This document shows positions 46,003 through 55,740 of a stretch of DNA of 64,000 nt, piece after piece. The notes beneath the pieces were generated by a model that was not told where the DNA came from, made no database searches, and saw nothing but the letters and a program-made list of their open reading frames with translations. The DNA lies in the NCBI RefSeq assembly GCF_900105355.1, contig NZ_FNSC01000001.1, forward strand, positions 3,224,001 through 3,288,000, written 5' to 3'. Source of the stretch: Pseudomonas anguilliseptica (lineage in GTDB: Bacteria > Pseudomonadota > Gammaproteobacteria > Pseudomonadales > Pseudomonadaceae). The translations under genes were made by a program, and so were the position numbers. Position 1 is the stretch's first letter. The number at the start of each line of letters is the position of its first letter.

Positions 46003-46867
46003 TTAGCGCAAGGTCTGGGCAATCGCCAGAATATCGGCGCGGTGGCTGATCACCAGGCTGAGTTCGCCGTTCTCACCGATAAAGTCCTGCGGCGGCATCA
46101 GCTTCTGGTAGGTGGCCAGCTCTTGCAGGGGCGGCAGGTCAGCGTCAGGGGTGCGTTCCTTTATGGCGTGGTAGAGCGCCAGGTTGACCAGATCGAGCAA
46201 TTGCAGGTTATGTCCTGGGCTGCGCTGCCAGTTGCCAGTTGCCAGTGTCGCGGATGATCTCGATATATTCGTTATCCACTGACCATTTCTTCAGCACGAT
46301 AATGCCGAGCGATTTGCTGTATTCGCGGCACAGCTTGTAATACAGCTCGCTGGAGGGCGTTACGCTTTCATTTCTGAACGCCGAGAGTACGGCCAGAGTG
46401 CCCACTTCGCTGAGCAGGCTGGCCAGCAGGGCGTGTTCCGCCGTCACATGGCCCAGCAGGCGTGCCAGCATGGCGCTGGTGCTGGCTTTGATTACCAGGC
46501 GCTCCCAAGCATCGACAAACAAGCGTTTATGCCCTGGGCTGTGCAAGGTGAACAGGCTTTTGATGCTGTGCACCATGGTGATTCGGTCGACTTCACCCAT
46601 GCCAAGCAGGCCGATCACTTCGTGCAGCGTCTTGGGCGCCAAGGTATGCCGATACAACGCGCTGGACGCATGCTTCATGAGCAGGGCGCTTAGGGCCGGG
46701 TCGCGGCTGATCAGGCGCACCAAATCTTTTAGCGAAATATCCGGGTCACCCAGGGCACGGCGGATATCCAGGGTAATGGTCGGCAGGCTGGGCAATTGCT
46801 CTTCGCCTTGCATCAACTGCGAGACTACGCGCCGGTAGATTGAGTAATCGGATGCTTCGCTCTGCAA
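46003..46867 (-). pseudogene. HDOD-domain protein, frameshifted by a 7-bp repeat
   Basis: The first frame (TTG 46867 or GTG 46870, GGAGG upstream) encodes the HDOD domain: LPSLPTITLDIRRALGDPD, LISRDPALSALLMKHASSAL and SLLSEVGTLAVLSAF. It ends early at 46208 after IIRDTGNWQLAAQPRT. The last 65 codons (LDLVNLALYHAIKERTPDAD to IAQTLR) lie in another frame. Removing one of three tandem heptamers (46226-46246) restores one continuous frame of about 285 residues, reading GNWQRSPGHNLQLLDLVN. It may thus be a phase-off allele and not a dead gene. Confidence 0.85.
46226..46246. repeat. Three tandem copies of the heptamer TGCCAGT
   Basis: TGCCAGT occurs three times in a row in the HDOD gene (ACTGGCA on the coding strand). 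Because the unit is 7 bp, a gain or loss of one copy shifts the frame; two copies give the open frame. Confidence 0.9.
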
Positions 46868-46870
46868 CAC

Positions 46871-47587
46871 ACACCTCCAGCTTTATGGATGCAGTCTAGA
46901 TGGCCGTTACACGCGTGGTACAAGCGGCGATGGATGGCTGTAATCCACAAGGAGTCTAGCGTTGCGCTTTAAACAGCTGTTTGCAGTAAGTTCCTGTGCC
47001 TGGAGTTTTCTGCAAAAACTCCAGAGTTTTTTGTAAGAAGCGGTCATGCCTCTGCCACTAAATTCCGTGCTCGATTTACGCGGTGCGCAGGTTTCTGCCC
47101 ATCGGCTTGCTCCGGCAAGCCTGTGAGTTGGGCTAGACCTAATACAGACAGTGAGCAAATAAAGGGATAAGGCGTGATCGTAATAGCCCGTCTGACCTTG
47201 TCCGAAATTGCGCCTGTGCAGGCCGTGGTGAGTGGTGCTGAGTTTTTACCGGCGTGCAGCGGTTGTCAGAACCTTGAATGCGCGCAGGGCCTGGTCAGGT
47301 GTCAGGCGCTGGCAGGTAATTAAAAGGATTTTCACGGGCGAATGTCTTGCGGCATACGCCCGTTGTTGTATTGGGGCCTTAAAGCCTTTTTACGATCTCG
47401 CGAGCTCAAGCGTTGCAGGGCGGTTTTTAGTCCAGCAGAGAAGGCGCGCCGCAGATCGTAAGCAGGTTCTTTGTGCCTCGGTTGCGGTAACCGGCTTCAC
47501 CTGCATAGGCAGGCGTGCAATGCCACATTGGCGATGGGGGCTACTCCCTGTTGCTTGAATAACAACAATCAAGAGGGGAGCTCCCCA
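46871..47587. other. Gene-free region upstream of putP
   Basis: About 700 bp without a frame I would call a gene. It should contain the putP promoter. A GC-rich hairpin (CGGGCG..CGCCCG, about 47335-47362) is seen, with no clear T tract. The 3' part next to putP has GAGGGGAG as its ribosome site. Confidence 0.4.
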
Positions 47588-49075
47588 ATGACTGCAAATA
47601 CTCCGATGCTCGTCACCTTCGTGGTGTACATCGCACTCATGGTGCTGATTGGCCTGTTCGCGTACATGCGCACCAAGAACCTTTCCGACTACATCCTGGG
47701 CGGTCGTAGCCTGGGCAGTTTCGTCACCGCCCTGTCGGCAGGTGCATCGGACATGAGCGGCTGGCTGCTGATGGGCTTGCCGGGTGCGGTATACCTGTCT
47801 GGTCTGTCCGAAGGCTGGATCGCCATCGGCCTGATTGTCGGTGCATACCTGAACTGGTTGTTTGTTGCTGGCCGTCTGCGCGTGCAGACCGAGCACAACG
47901 GCAACGCCCTGACCCTGCCGGATTACTTCACGCACCGCTTCGAGGACAGCAGCCGCGTGCTGCGCATTTTCTCCGCGCTGGTGATTCTGGTGTTCTTCAC
48001 CATCTACTGCGCCTCGGGCGTTGTGGCCGGTGCCCGTCTGTTTGAAAGCACCTTCGGCATGTCCTACGAGACTGCGCTGTGGGCCGGTGCTGCAGCGACC
48101 ATCGCCTACACCTTTATCGGTGGTTTCCTGGCGGTAAGCTGGACTGACACCGTGCAGGCCACCCTGATGATCTTCGCGCTGATCCTCACCCCGGTCGTGG
48201 TGCTGATTGCCACCGGCGGTGCCGATGCGACCTTCGCGGCGATCGAGCTGAAAGATGCGACCAGCTTCGACATGCTCAAGGGTGCGACCTTTGTTGGCGT
48301 GATCTCGCTTATGGCCTGGGGCCTGGGCTATTTCGGCCAGCCGCACATTCTGGCGCGCTTTATGGCGGCTGACTCGGTGAAGTCGATCCCGGCAGCCCGC
48401 CGTATCTCCATGACCTGGATGATCCTGACCCTGGCGGGTGCCGTGGCTGTGGGCTTCTTCGGTATTGCGTACTTCTCCGCCAACCCGGATCTCGCTGGCC
48501 CGGTAACCGAGAACCCGGAGCGCGTATTTATCGAACTGGCCAAGCTGCTATTCAACCCGTGGATTGCTGGCATCCTGTTGTCCGCCATCCTGGCTGCGGT
48601 CATGAGCACCCTGAGCTGCCAGTTGCTGGTGTGCTCCAGCGCCCTGACTGAAGACTTCTACAAGGCTTTCCTGCGTAAAGGTGCTTCGCAGACCGAGCTG
48701 GTATGGGTCGGCCGTGGCATGGTGCTGCTGATTGCGATCGTCGCCATCATGCTGGCCGCCAACCCGGAAAACCGCGTGCTGGGCCTGGTGTCCTACGCCT
48801 GGGCAGGCTTCGGTGCTGCGTTCGGTCCGGTGGTGATCCTCTCGCTGGTCTGGAAGCAGATGACCCGCAACGGCGCGTTGGCCGGCATGCTGGTCGGCGC
48901 CCTGACCGTGATCCTGTGGAAGAACTTCCTCGGTCACCTGGGGCTGTACGAAATCATCCCGGGCTTTATCTTCGCCACCCTCGCCATTCTGGTATTCAGC
49001 AAGATCGGCAGCGGCCCATCGGCCAGCATGATCAAGCGCTTCGATGAAGCCGAGAAGGAATACCAGTCGGTCTGA
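47588..49075 (+). CDS. putP: Sodium/proline symporter PutP
   Basis: A 495-residue inner-membrane symporter of the SSS family (13 predicted helices) that takes up proline with Na+. It opens MTANTPMLVTFVVYIALMVL and has the family segments NLSDYILGGRSLGSFVTALS (about 30-50), GASDMSGWLLMGLPGA and WGLGYFGQPHILARFMA. The Na/substrate-site residues around GASDMS are present. The ATG at 47588 follows GAGGGGAG. No putA is in the window. Confidence 0.94.
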   Translation: MTANTPMLVTFVVYIALMVLIGLFAYMRTKNLSDYILGGRSLGSFVTALSAGASDMSGWLLMGLPGAVYLSGLSEGWIAIGLIVGAYLNWLFVAGRLRVQTEHNGNALTLPDYFTHRFEDSSRVLRIFSALVILVFFTIYCASGVVAGARLFESTFGMSYETALWAGAAATIAYTFIGGFLAVSWTDTVQATLMIFALILTPVVVLIATGGADATFAAIELKDATSFDMLKGATFVGVISLMAWGLGYFGQPHILARFMAADSVKSIPAARRISMTWMILTLAGAVAVGFFGIAYFSANPDLAGPVTENPERVFIELAKLLFNPWIAGILLSAILAAVMSTLSCQLLVCSSALTEDFYKAFLRKGASQTELVWVGRGMVLLIAIVAIMLAANPENRVLGLVSYAWAGFGAAFGPVVILSLVWKQMTRNGALAGMLVGALTVILWKNFLGHLGLYEIIPGFIFATLAILVFSKIGSGPSASMIKRFDEAEKEYQSV

Positions 49076-49164
49076 TGGATTGAGATACCTGGCAACTGAC
49101 TGGTCGCTCAGTTGCCCCGCGGACCTGCTTCGCGGTGATGTGCGTGCGACCCGATAGCGCTTCG

Positions 49165-49199
49165 CCGGCCCACACCTTTGGTGTCGGGCCGGTTTTTTT
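49165..49199 (+). terminator. Terminator after putP
   Basis: A 12-bp stem with one bulge, CCGGCCCACACC with GGTGTCGGGCCGG, is followed by seven T residues at 49193-49199. Confidence 0.88.
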
Positions 49200-49202
49200 A
49201 TG

Positions 49203-49282
49203 GCTGGCCATCCATGGCCGCCACCCTTCGGGCCGTCGCGAGGCGGCGTTAAAAATTGTTCCAGACAATTTTTTATGGCCTG
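49203..49282. repeat. Structured intergenic repeat, third unit
   Basis: GGCCGCCACCCTTCGGGCC then GTCGC, a variable stretch, a perfect 9-bp hairpin (AAAAATTGT, loop TCCAG, ACAATTTTT at 49251-49273) and TGGCCTGCC. Flanks and loop match the units at 16.7 kb on the other strand, but the stem sequence differs. Confidence 0.65.
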
Positions 49283-49455
49283 CCTGCTATCAGGGCGCAC
49301 TCAGTGGGCCGCGTCGCTATGCACGTTAAGAAGGGCTCCCAGCCATTTTTATGCTCGCAATAAACTTTCAGGCCGCGCGCCGCGCTTTCGATTGGCCACT
49401 GGTTTGGCTAAGGTGGCGGGGTTTGCCTTAATCGAGCTGTCCGTACAGGTTTTGC

Positions 49456-49677
49456 ATGACTCAATCACCGAAAGACCCGCTGCATGGCGTGACCCTTGAA
49501 GCCGTTCTCACCGCTCTGGTTGCCCGGTACGGCTGGGATGGGTTGGCCGAGCGGATTGATATCCGCTGTTTCAAGAGCGACCCGAGCATCAAGTCCAGCC
49601 TGACCTTCTTGCGCAAGACGCCCTGGGCGCGGGATAAGGTCGAAGCGCTGTATCTCCGCTCGCAGGCGCGCAAATAG
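49456..49677 (+). CDS. VF530-family small DNA-binding-type protein (DUF2132)
   Basis: A 73-residue protein starting [20 protein letters not shown] and containing [20 protein letters not shown] and [20 protein letters not shown], the conserved blocks of the VF530/DUF2132 family. A structure of the family suggests DNA binding, but the role is unknown. It precedes the fliE promoter in the same direction. Confidence 0.88.
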   Translation: MTQSPKDPLHGVTLEAVLTALVARYGWDGLAERIDIRCFKSDPSIKSSLTFLRKTPWARDKVEALYLRSQARK

Positions 49678-49700
49678 GCCCTAAGGCCCTGTTCGAAATC

Positions 49701-49716
49701 TGGCACCCTTGTTGCA
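49701..49716 (+). promoter_or_regulatory. Sigma-54 (RpoN) promoter of the fliE operon
   Basis: TGGCACCCTTGTTGCA has the -24 GG and -12 GC 10 bp apart and matches the TGGCAC-N5-TTGC consensus exactly. In pseudomonads fliE operons are class II, activated by FleQ with RpoN. Confidence 0.9.
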
Positions 49717-49770
49717 ATACCTCTGCAAACGCCGCGAAGCGTCAAAAAAACGCGGCCAGTGGAGGTAGTG

Positions 49771-50100
49771 ATGAGCCAGGGTGTTGAATTCAATCGCTTG
49801 ATGCTGGAAATGCGTTCCATGCAGGCCGACGCCATGGCGCGTCAGAAGCCTGTAGCCAGCACTCCGGAGCCCGGTGCGCCGAGCTTTTCCGAGATGCTCG
49901 GGCAGGCAGTGGGCAAGGTCAACGAAACCCAGCAAGCCTCCAACAAGCTGGCCACAGCCTTTGAAATGGGCACCAGTGGCGTGGATTTGACGGACGTGAT
50001 GATCGCTTCGCAAAAAGCCAGCGTTTCCTTTCAGGCTATGACCCAGGTGCGCAACAAGCTGGTTCAGGCCTATCAAGACATTATGCGGATGCCGGTTTAA
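49771..50100 (+). CDS. fliE: Flagellar hook-basal body protein FliE
   Basis: A 109-residue rod-base protein that links the MS ring to the rod. The C-terminal motif [20 protein letters not shown] and [12 protein letters not shown] is typical. The ATG at 49771 follows TGGAGG. First gene of the RpoN-dependent operon. Confidence 0.96.
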   Translation: MSQGVEFNRLMLEMRSMQADAMARQKPVASTPEPGAPSFSEMLGQAVGKVNETQQASNKLATAFEMGTSGVDLTDVMIASQKASVSFQAMTQVRNKLVQAYQDIMRMPV

Positions 50101-50115
50101 GGGTAGGGCTGAATC

Positions 50116-51900
50116 ATGGCTGAAGCCGTCGCTGCAAACGTACCTGCCACCACCGGTGGTGATGAGCCGAAGAAACCGTTGTTCGGCCTGACCTTTCTGG
50201 AAAACCTCTCCGATATGTCGATGTTGCGGCAGATCTGTTTGCTGGTTGGTCTGGCCGCCAGTGTGGCGATCGGTTTTGCCGTGGTGCTGTGGTCGCAGCA
50301 ACCCGATTACCGCCCACTGTACGGCAGCCTCGACGGCATGGATGCGTCTCAGGTGATGGAGACGCTGGACGCTGCCAGTATCAAGTACACCGTGGAGCCC
50401 AACTCCGGCGCGCTGCTGGTCAAGTCCGATGACCTGGCGCGGGCGCGTATGCGCCTGGCCGCTGCTGGCGTTGCGCCCAAGGACAATAGCGTCGGCTTTG
50501 AAATCCTCGACCAGGAGCAAGGCCTGGGCACCAGTCAGTTTATGGAAGCCACCCGCTACCGTCGTGGCCTGGAAGGTGAGCTTGCGCGTACGGTTGCCAG
50601 CCTGAATAACGTCAAGTCTGCACGGGTGCACCTGGCCATCCCGAAAAGCTCGGTGTTCGTCCGTGATGAGCGCAAGCCCAGCGCCTCAGTACTGGTTGAG
50701 TTGTATTCCGGGCGCGGCCTGGAGCCGAGCCAGGTGATGGCGATCGTCAATCTGGTTGCCAGCAGCGTGCCAGAAATGAACAAGGCCCAGGTCACCGTGG
50801 TCGACCAGAAGGGCAACCTGCTCTCGGATATTCAGGAAATGTCCGAGCTGACCATGGCCGGTAAGCAATTTGATTACAGCCGCCGCATGGAAAGCCTGTT
50901 TACCCAGCGCGTGCACAACATTCTGCAGCCAGTGCTGGGTTCGGGCCGCTACAAGGCTGAAGTGTCGGCTGATGTGGATTTCAGCGCGGTGGAATCCACC
51001 TCGGAAATGTTCAACCCGGATCAACCGGCGCTGCGCAGTGAGCAGTCGGTCAACGAACAGCGTACCAGCAGCCTGCCGCCGCAAGGTGTGCCGGGTGCGC
51101 TGAGCAATCAGCCACTCGGTGCGGCCGCCGCACCTGAGCAAGCGGGCGGTGCTGCGGCAGTGCCTGGCCCGGTCGCGCCAGGCCAGCCACTGCTGGACGC
51201 CAACGGTGCGCAGATCATTGACCCGGCCACCGGCCTGGCCATGCTGGCGCCGTATCCGGCGGACAAGCGCGAACAATCCACCCGCAACTTCGAGCTGGAT
51301 CGTTCGATCAGCTACACCAAGCAGCAGCAGGGCCGTCTGCGCCGGCTGTCGGTAGCGGTGGTGGTCGACGATCAGGTTAAGGTCGATGCGGCCACTGGCG
51401 AAACCACTCGGGTGCCATGGAGCAGCGATGACCTGGCGCGCTTTACCCGCCTGGTGCAGGACTCGGTGGGTTTCGACGCCAGCCGTGGTGACAGCGTCAG
51501 CGTGATCAATACGCCGTTCTCCGCCGAGCTGGGCGAGGAGATGATTGATATTCCGTTCTATACCCAGCCGTGGTTCTGGGATGTGGTCAAGCAAGTGCTC
51601 GGCGTGCTGTTTATCCTCATATTGGTGTTCGGTGTGCTGCGGCCTGTGCTCAACAACATCACCAATGGTGGCAAAGGTCAGGGCGATGGCCGCGATGGTG
51701 ATGTCGAGCTGGGTGAAATGGGCGCTCTGGGTGGCGATCTGGCCGAGGATCGCGTGAGCCTGGGCGGCCCGCAAAGCATCCTCCTGCCGAGCCCGAGTGA
51801 GGGGTATGATGCACAACTGAACGCCATCAAGAGCCTGGTCGCTGAAGACCCAGGCCGCGTAGCCCAGGTTGTGAAAGAGTGGATTAACGCCGATGAGTGA
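50116..51900 (+). CDS. fliF: Flagellar MS-ring protein FliF
   Basis: A 594-residue inner-membrane protein that forms the MS ring. A membrane helix lies at about 39-60, the ring-building motifs (RRGLEGELARTVASLNNVKS) follow, an Ala/Pro-rich linker is near 330-365, a second membrane helix is at about 485-512, and the FliG-binding tail (LNAIKSLVAEDPGRVAQVVK) closes the chain. It overlaps fliG by 8 bp. Confidence 0.97.
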   Translation: MAEAVAANVPATTGGDEPKKPLFGLTFLENLSDMSMLRQICLLVGLAASVAIGFAVVLWSQQPDYRPLYGSLDGMDASQVMETLDAASIKYTVEPNSGALLVKSDDLARARMRLAAAGVAPKDNSVGFEILDQEQGLGTSQFMEATRYRRGLEGELARTVASLNNVKSARVHLAIPKSSVFVRDERKPSASVLVELYSGRGLEPSQVMAIVNLVASSVPEMNKAQVTVVDQKGNLLSDIQEMSELTMAGKQFDYSRRMESLFTQRVHNILQPVLGSGRYKAEVSADVDFSAVESTSEMFNPDQPALRSEQSVNEQRTSSLPPQGVPGALSNQPLGAAAAPEQAGGAAAVPGPVAPGQPLLDANGAQIIDPATGLAMLAPYPADKREQSTRNFELDRSISYTKQQQGRLRRLSVAVVVDDQVKVDAATGETTRVPWSSDDLARFTRLVQDSVGFDASRGDSVSVINTPFSAELGEEMIDIPFYTQPWFWDVVKQVLGVLFILILVFGVLRPVLNNITNGGKGQGDGRDGDVELGEMGALGGDLAEDRVSLGGPQSILLPSPSEGYDAQLNAIKSLVAEDPGRVAQVVKEWINADE

Positions 51901-52909
51901 AAATCGAACCGCCACTAAATTGAACAAGGTCGACAAGGCTGCGATTCTGCTGCTGTCGCTGGGCGAAACCGATGCGGCTCAGGTGCTGCGCCACCTCGGG
52001 CCGAAGGAAGTGCAGCGGGTCGGCGTGGCCATGGCCGGTATGCGCAATATCCAGCGTGAGCAGGTCGAACAGGTGATGGGCGAGTTCGTCGATATCGTCG
52101 GCGATCAGACCAGCCTGGGCGTCGGAGCCGATGGTTATATCCGCAAAATGCTGACTCAGGCACTGGGCGAAGACAAAGCCGGCAACCTAATCGACCGTAT
52201 CCTTCTCGGCGGCAGCACCAGTGGCTTGGACAGCCTGAAATGGATGGAGCCGCGCGCCGTTGCCGACGTGATTCGCTACGAGCACCCGCAGATTCAGGCG
52301 ATTGTGGTGGCCTATCTCGATCCCGATCAGGCCGGTGAAGTGCTTGGCCACTTCGACCACAAGGTGCGCCTGGATATCGTCCTGCGCGTATCGTCGCTGA
52401 ATACCGTACAGCCAGCGGCGCTAAAAGAACTTAACCAGATTCTCGAGAAGCAGTTCTCTGGCAGCTCCAACACCACCCGCGCTTCGCTCGGCGGGGTCAA
52501 GCGTGCCGCCGATATCATGAACTTCCTCGACAGCTCGGTCGAAGGCCAGCTGATGGATTCGATCCGCGAAGTCGACGAAGACCTCTCCAGCCAGATCGAG
52601 GACCTGATGTTCGTCTTCGACAACCTTGCCGATGTCGACGACCGTGGCATCCAGGCGCTGCTGCGCGAGGTGTCTTCGGACGTGCTGGTGCTTGCGCTCA
52701 AAGGTGCCGACGAGGCGATCAAGGAAAAAGTCTTCAAGAACATGTCCAAACGTGCCGCCGAACTGCTGCGCGACGATCTGGAAGCCAAGGGGCCGGTGCG
52801 CGTCAGCGACGTGGAAACCGCGCAGAAGGAAATCCTCACCATCGCCAGGCGTATGGCCGAAGCCGGGGAAATTGTCCTGGGTGGCAAAGGTGGCGAGGAA
52901 ATGGTCTAA
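51893..52909 (+). CDS. fliG: Flagellar motor switch protein FliG
   Basis: A 338-residue C-ring protein that contacts the stator. It has an N-terminal FliF-binding domain, a middle domain with EHPQIQAIVVAYLDPDQAGE, and a C-terminal torque domain with the charged helix VDEDLSSQIEDLMFVFDNLA. Complete, and coupled to fliF. Confidence 0.97.
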   Translation: MSENRTATKLNKVDKAAILLLSLGETDAAQVLRHLGPKEVQRVGVAMAGMRNIQREQVEQVMGEFVDIVGDQTSLGVGADGYIRKMLTQALGEDKAGNLIDRILLGGSTSGLDSLKWMEPRAVADVIRYEHPQIQAIVVAYLDPDQAGEVLGHFDHKVRLDIVLRVSSLNTVQPAALKELNQILEKQFSGSSNTTRASLGGVKRAADIMNFLDSSVEGQLMDSIREVDEDLSSQIEDLMFVFDNLADVDDRGIQALLREVSSDVLVLALKGADEAIKEKVFKNMSKRAAELLRDDLEAKGPVRVSDVETAQKEILTIARRMAEAGEIVLGGKGGEEMV

Positions 52910-52912
52910 ACC

Positions 52913-53776
52913 ATGTCCAGTAAAGAGCCGCCCAGCGAACTGATTCGCGCCAAGGATCTCAAGGGTGTTGATCTGTGGGCGCTGCCCAGCTTCGACCCGG
53001 AAGTCGAAATACCTGAACCTAGCGAAGAAGAGCAGGCGTCCGAGCAGCCTGATGAGGTGAGCGAGCAGGCGCCTGCCGAAAGCGAAGAAGTGGCTCTGGA
53101 AGACGTCAAGCCCTTGACGTTGGATGAGTTGGAGGCAATCCGTCAGGACGCTTACAACGAAGGTTTTACCACCGGTGAGAAGGACGGTTTCCACGCCGGC
53201 CAACTGAAGGCCAAGCAGGAAGCTGATATGGCCCTGGCCGCCAAACTGGCTGGGCTGGAACAGTTGATGACGCAACTGTTCGAGCCGATTGCCGAGCAGG
53301 ATCAGCAGCTTGAGGAAGCCATGGTCAGTCTGCTCGGGCAGATGGTGCGCCAGGTGATTCAGCGTGAGCTGGTCAGCGACTCCAGTCAGATTCGTCAGGT
53401 GCTCAGCGAGGCGCTCAAGCTGTTGCCGATGGGCACTGGCAACATCCGTATTCACCTCAATCCGCAAGACTTCGAGATGATCAAGGCCCTGCGTGAGCGT
53501 CACGAAGAGAGCTGGCGGATTCTCGAAGACGCTTCCTTGCTGCCTGGCGGTTGCCGGGTGGAAAGTGAACTCAGCCGTATCGACGCCACCGTGGAAACCC
53601 GTCTGAATCAGGCCATCAAGCAGTTGTTCGAGCAACAGCGCGAACAGGCGGCGCACCCGCTGGAGGCCGATCTGCATACCGATCTGGGGGGGCAGCAGCA
53701 TGCGGCTCCTCAGAAGGATGCGCCTCAGCTGGATACTCCTCAGGTAGATAGCCAGGCGAGCCCGGATGCGCCTTGA
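52913..53776 (+). CDS. fliH: Flagellar assembly protein FliH
   Basis: A 287-residue regulator of the FliI ATPase. It has an acidic N-terminal half, a GxxxG-like [20 protein letters not shown] helix (about 80-100), and a C-terminal domain with [21 protein letters not shown] Gln/Ala-rich tail (about 255-287) runs past the usual end and overlaps fliI by 11 bp. Confidence 0.93.
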   Translation: MSSKEPPSELIRAKDLKGVDLWALPSFDPEVEIPEPSEEEQASEQPDEVSEQAPAESEEVALEDVKPLTLDELEAIRQDAYNEGFTTGEKDGFHAGQLKAKQEADMALAAKLAGLEQLMTQLFEPIAEQDQQLEEAMVSLLGQMVRQVIQRELVSDSSQIRQVLSEALKLLPMGTGNIRIHLNPQDFEMIKALRERHEESWRILEDASLLPGGCRVESELSRIDATVETRLNQAIKQLFEQQREQAAHPLEADLHTDLGGQQHAAPQKDAPQLDTPQVDSQASPDAP

Positions 53777-55127
53777 TCGGGTGAGTTTCGCCAAACGCCT
53801 GGCCGGTTACAGCGAGGCCGTGGCGCTGCCAACTCAGCCGTTGGTCGAAGGGCGCCTGTTACGCATGGTTGGTCTGACCTTGGAAGCCGAAGGCCTGCGC
53901 GCCGCGCTGGGCAGCCGCTGCCTGGTAATCAACGACGACAGCTATCACCCGGTGCAGGTCGAAGCCGAGGTGATGGGCTTTTCCAACGGCAAGATTTTCC
54001 TGATGCCGGTCGGCAGTCTGGCCGGTATCGCTCCAGGTGCCCGCGTAGTGCCGCTGCCGGATACCGGGCGCCTGCCCATGGGCATGTCGATGCTTGGGCG
54101 GGTGCTCGATGGCACCGGCCGCGCCCTCGATGGCAAAGGCGGCATGAAGGCGGAAGACTGGGTGCCGATGGATGGCCCGGCGATCAATCCGCTCAATCGC
54201 CACCCGATCAGCGAACCGCTGGATGTCGGCATCCGTTCAATCAATGGTCTTCTGACGGTGGGGCGTGGCCAGCGCCTTGGCCTGTTTGCCGGTACCGGTG
54301 TGGGTAAATCGGTGCTGCTGGGCATGATGACGCGCTTTACCGAGGCCGACATCATCGTGGTCGGGCTGATTGGTGAGCGGGGCCGCGAGGTAAAAGAGTT
54401 TATTGACGAGATCCTCGGCCACGAGGGCCTCAAACGCTCGGTGGTGGTGGCCTCGCCGGCCGATGATGCGCCGCTGATGCGCCTGCGTGCGGCGATGTAT
54501 TGCACGCGCATTGCCGAGTATTTCCGCGATAAGGGCAATAACGTCCTGTTGCTGATGGATTCGCTGACCCGTTTCGCCCAGGCCCAGCGGGAAATCGCCC
54601 TGGCTATTGGCGAGCCACCGGCAACCAAAGGCTATCCGCCCTCGGTGTTTGCTCGCCTGCCCAAGCTGGTCGAGCGCGCCGGCAATGCGGAGAAAGGCGG
54701 CGGCTCGATTACCGCGTTCTATACCGTGCTCAGTGAGGGCGACGACCAGCAGGACCCGATTGCCGACGCCGCCCGTGGTGTGCTCGACGGCCATATCGTG
54801 CTGTCGCGCCGCTTGGCCGAGGAGGGGCATTACCCGGCCATCGATATCGAGGCCTCGATCAGCCGGGTGATGCCGCAGGTGGTCAGCGAAGAGCACCTGC
54901 GTCTGTCGCAGCGCTTCAAGCAGCTGTGGTCACGCTATCAGCAGAGCCGCGACCTGATCAGTGTTGGCGCCTATGTGCCCGGCGGCGATGCTGACACCGA
55001 CCTGGCCATCGCGCGCCAGCCGGCCATGGTCAAGTACCTGCGGCAGAACCTGCAGGACAACGAAAGCCTGGAAAGCAGCAGCGCGCAGCTGGCAGCGACC
55101 TTCAACCCTGCCGCAGCAGGCGCTTAA
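53766..55127 (+). CDS. fliI: Flagellum-specific ATPase FliI
   Basis: A 453-residue F1-like ATPase that drives flagellar export. The P loop [11 protein letters not shown] lies near 174-184, Walker [19 protein letters not shown] follows near 262, and [20 protein letters not shown] is the family segment. Start is the ATG at 53766, inside fliH. Confidence 0.97.
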   Translation: MRLDRVSFAKRLAGYSEAVALPTQPLVEGRLLRMVGLTLEAEGLRAALGSRCLVINDDSYHPVQVEAEVMGFSNGKIFLMPVGSLAGIAPGARVVPLPDTGRLPMGMSMLGRVLDGTGRALDGKGGMKAEDWVPMDGPAINPLNRHPISEPLDVGIRSINGLLTVGRGQRLGLFAGTGVGKSVLLGMMTRFTEADIIVVGLIGERGREVKEFIDEILGHEGLKRSVVVASPADDAPLMRLRAAMYCTRIAEYFRDKGNNVLLLMDSLTRFAQAQREIALAIGEPPATKGYPPSVFARLPKLVERAGNAEKGGGSITAFYTVLSEGDDQQDPIADAARGVLDGHIVLSRRLAEEGHYPAIDIEASISRVMPQVVSEEHLRLSQRFKQLWSRYQQSRDLISVGAYVPGGDADTDLAIARQPAMVKYLRQNLQDNESLESSSAQLAATFNPAAAGA

Positions 55128-55130
55128 GCC

Positions 55131-55583
55131 ATGGCGCAAAGCCGCGCAGCGCGCCTGGGGCCAGTAGTCGATATGGCCGAGCGTGCCGAGCGTGAAGCGG
55201 CCTTGCAGCTGGGGCGTTGCCAGGGGTTGCTGCGTCAGGCCGAAGTGCAGCTGGGCGATCTGGAACGCTACCGTGGGGATTACCAGCAGCAATGGATCAG
55301 TGAAGGTCAGCGCGGCGTCTCCGGTCAGTGGCTGATGAACTATCAGCGTTTTCTTACCCAGCTGGAAACCGCCATTGGCCAGCAGCGCAACAGCGTCGAC
55401 TGGCACCGCGCCAATATGGAAAAAGTGCGCGAGGTCTGGCAGCAGCGTTATGCGCGCCTGGAGGGTTTGCGCAAGCTGGTCAAGCGTTATCAGGACGAAG
55501 CGCGACTGGCTGAAGACAAGCGTGAGCAAAAACTGCTGGATGAGCTTTCACAGCGTATATCCGCCCGTGATTCGCAGCCTTGA
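55131..55583 (+). CDS. fliJ: Flagellar export protein FliJ
   Basis: A 150-residue all-helical coiled-coil protein rich in Arg, Gln and Glu (ALQLGRCQGLLRQAEVQLGD). FliJ links the ATPase ring to the export gate. Weak sequence conservation, but the position directly after fliI is decisive. Confidence 0.9.
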   Translation: MAQSRAARLGPVVDMAERAEREAALQLGRCQGLLRQAEVQLGDLERYRGDYQQQWISEGQRGVSGQWLMNYQRFLTQLETAIGQQRNSVDWHRANMEKVREVWQQRYARLEGLRKLVKRYQDEARLAEDKREQKLLDELSQRISARDSQP

Positions 55584-55740
55584 GCGCGAACTGCCGTTTA
55601 CTTGAAACTGAAGACGACATATCAACTCAACCGAAACAGTTGCCGCATGGGCATTGCGATGCTACATCTTGATCATGCATAACCCGCAGTCTGGCCCACC
55701 TGAACGTGCGGCCTGGTCTTTTCGTTGATAGGAGTAATTC

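Noticed and set aside
46907..47158. Minus-strand frame of 83 codons upstream of the HDOD gene
   Set aside because: Composition is not protein-like, there is no ribosome site and no recognisable domain.
47335..47362. Hairpin CGGGCG..CGCCCG upstream of putP as a riboswitch or attenuator
   Set aside because: Stem is short, no T tract follows and no conserved aptamer features are seen.
52421..53794. 457-codon open frame antisense to fliG/fliH
   Set aside because: A shadow of high-GC coding on the other strand; fliG and fliH are unmistakable. The same applies to the long antisense frames at 15401-16138, 27599-28393, 32506-33192, 50686-51936 and 58681-59634.
55584..55740. Sigma-54 promoter before the STAS gene
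   Set aside because: TGGCCCACCTGAACGTGC has the GG and GC elements 13 bp apart, not 10.
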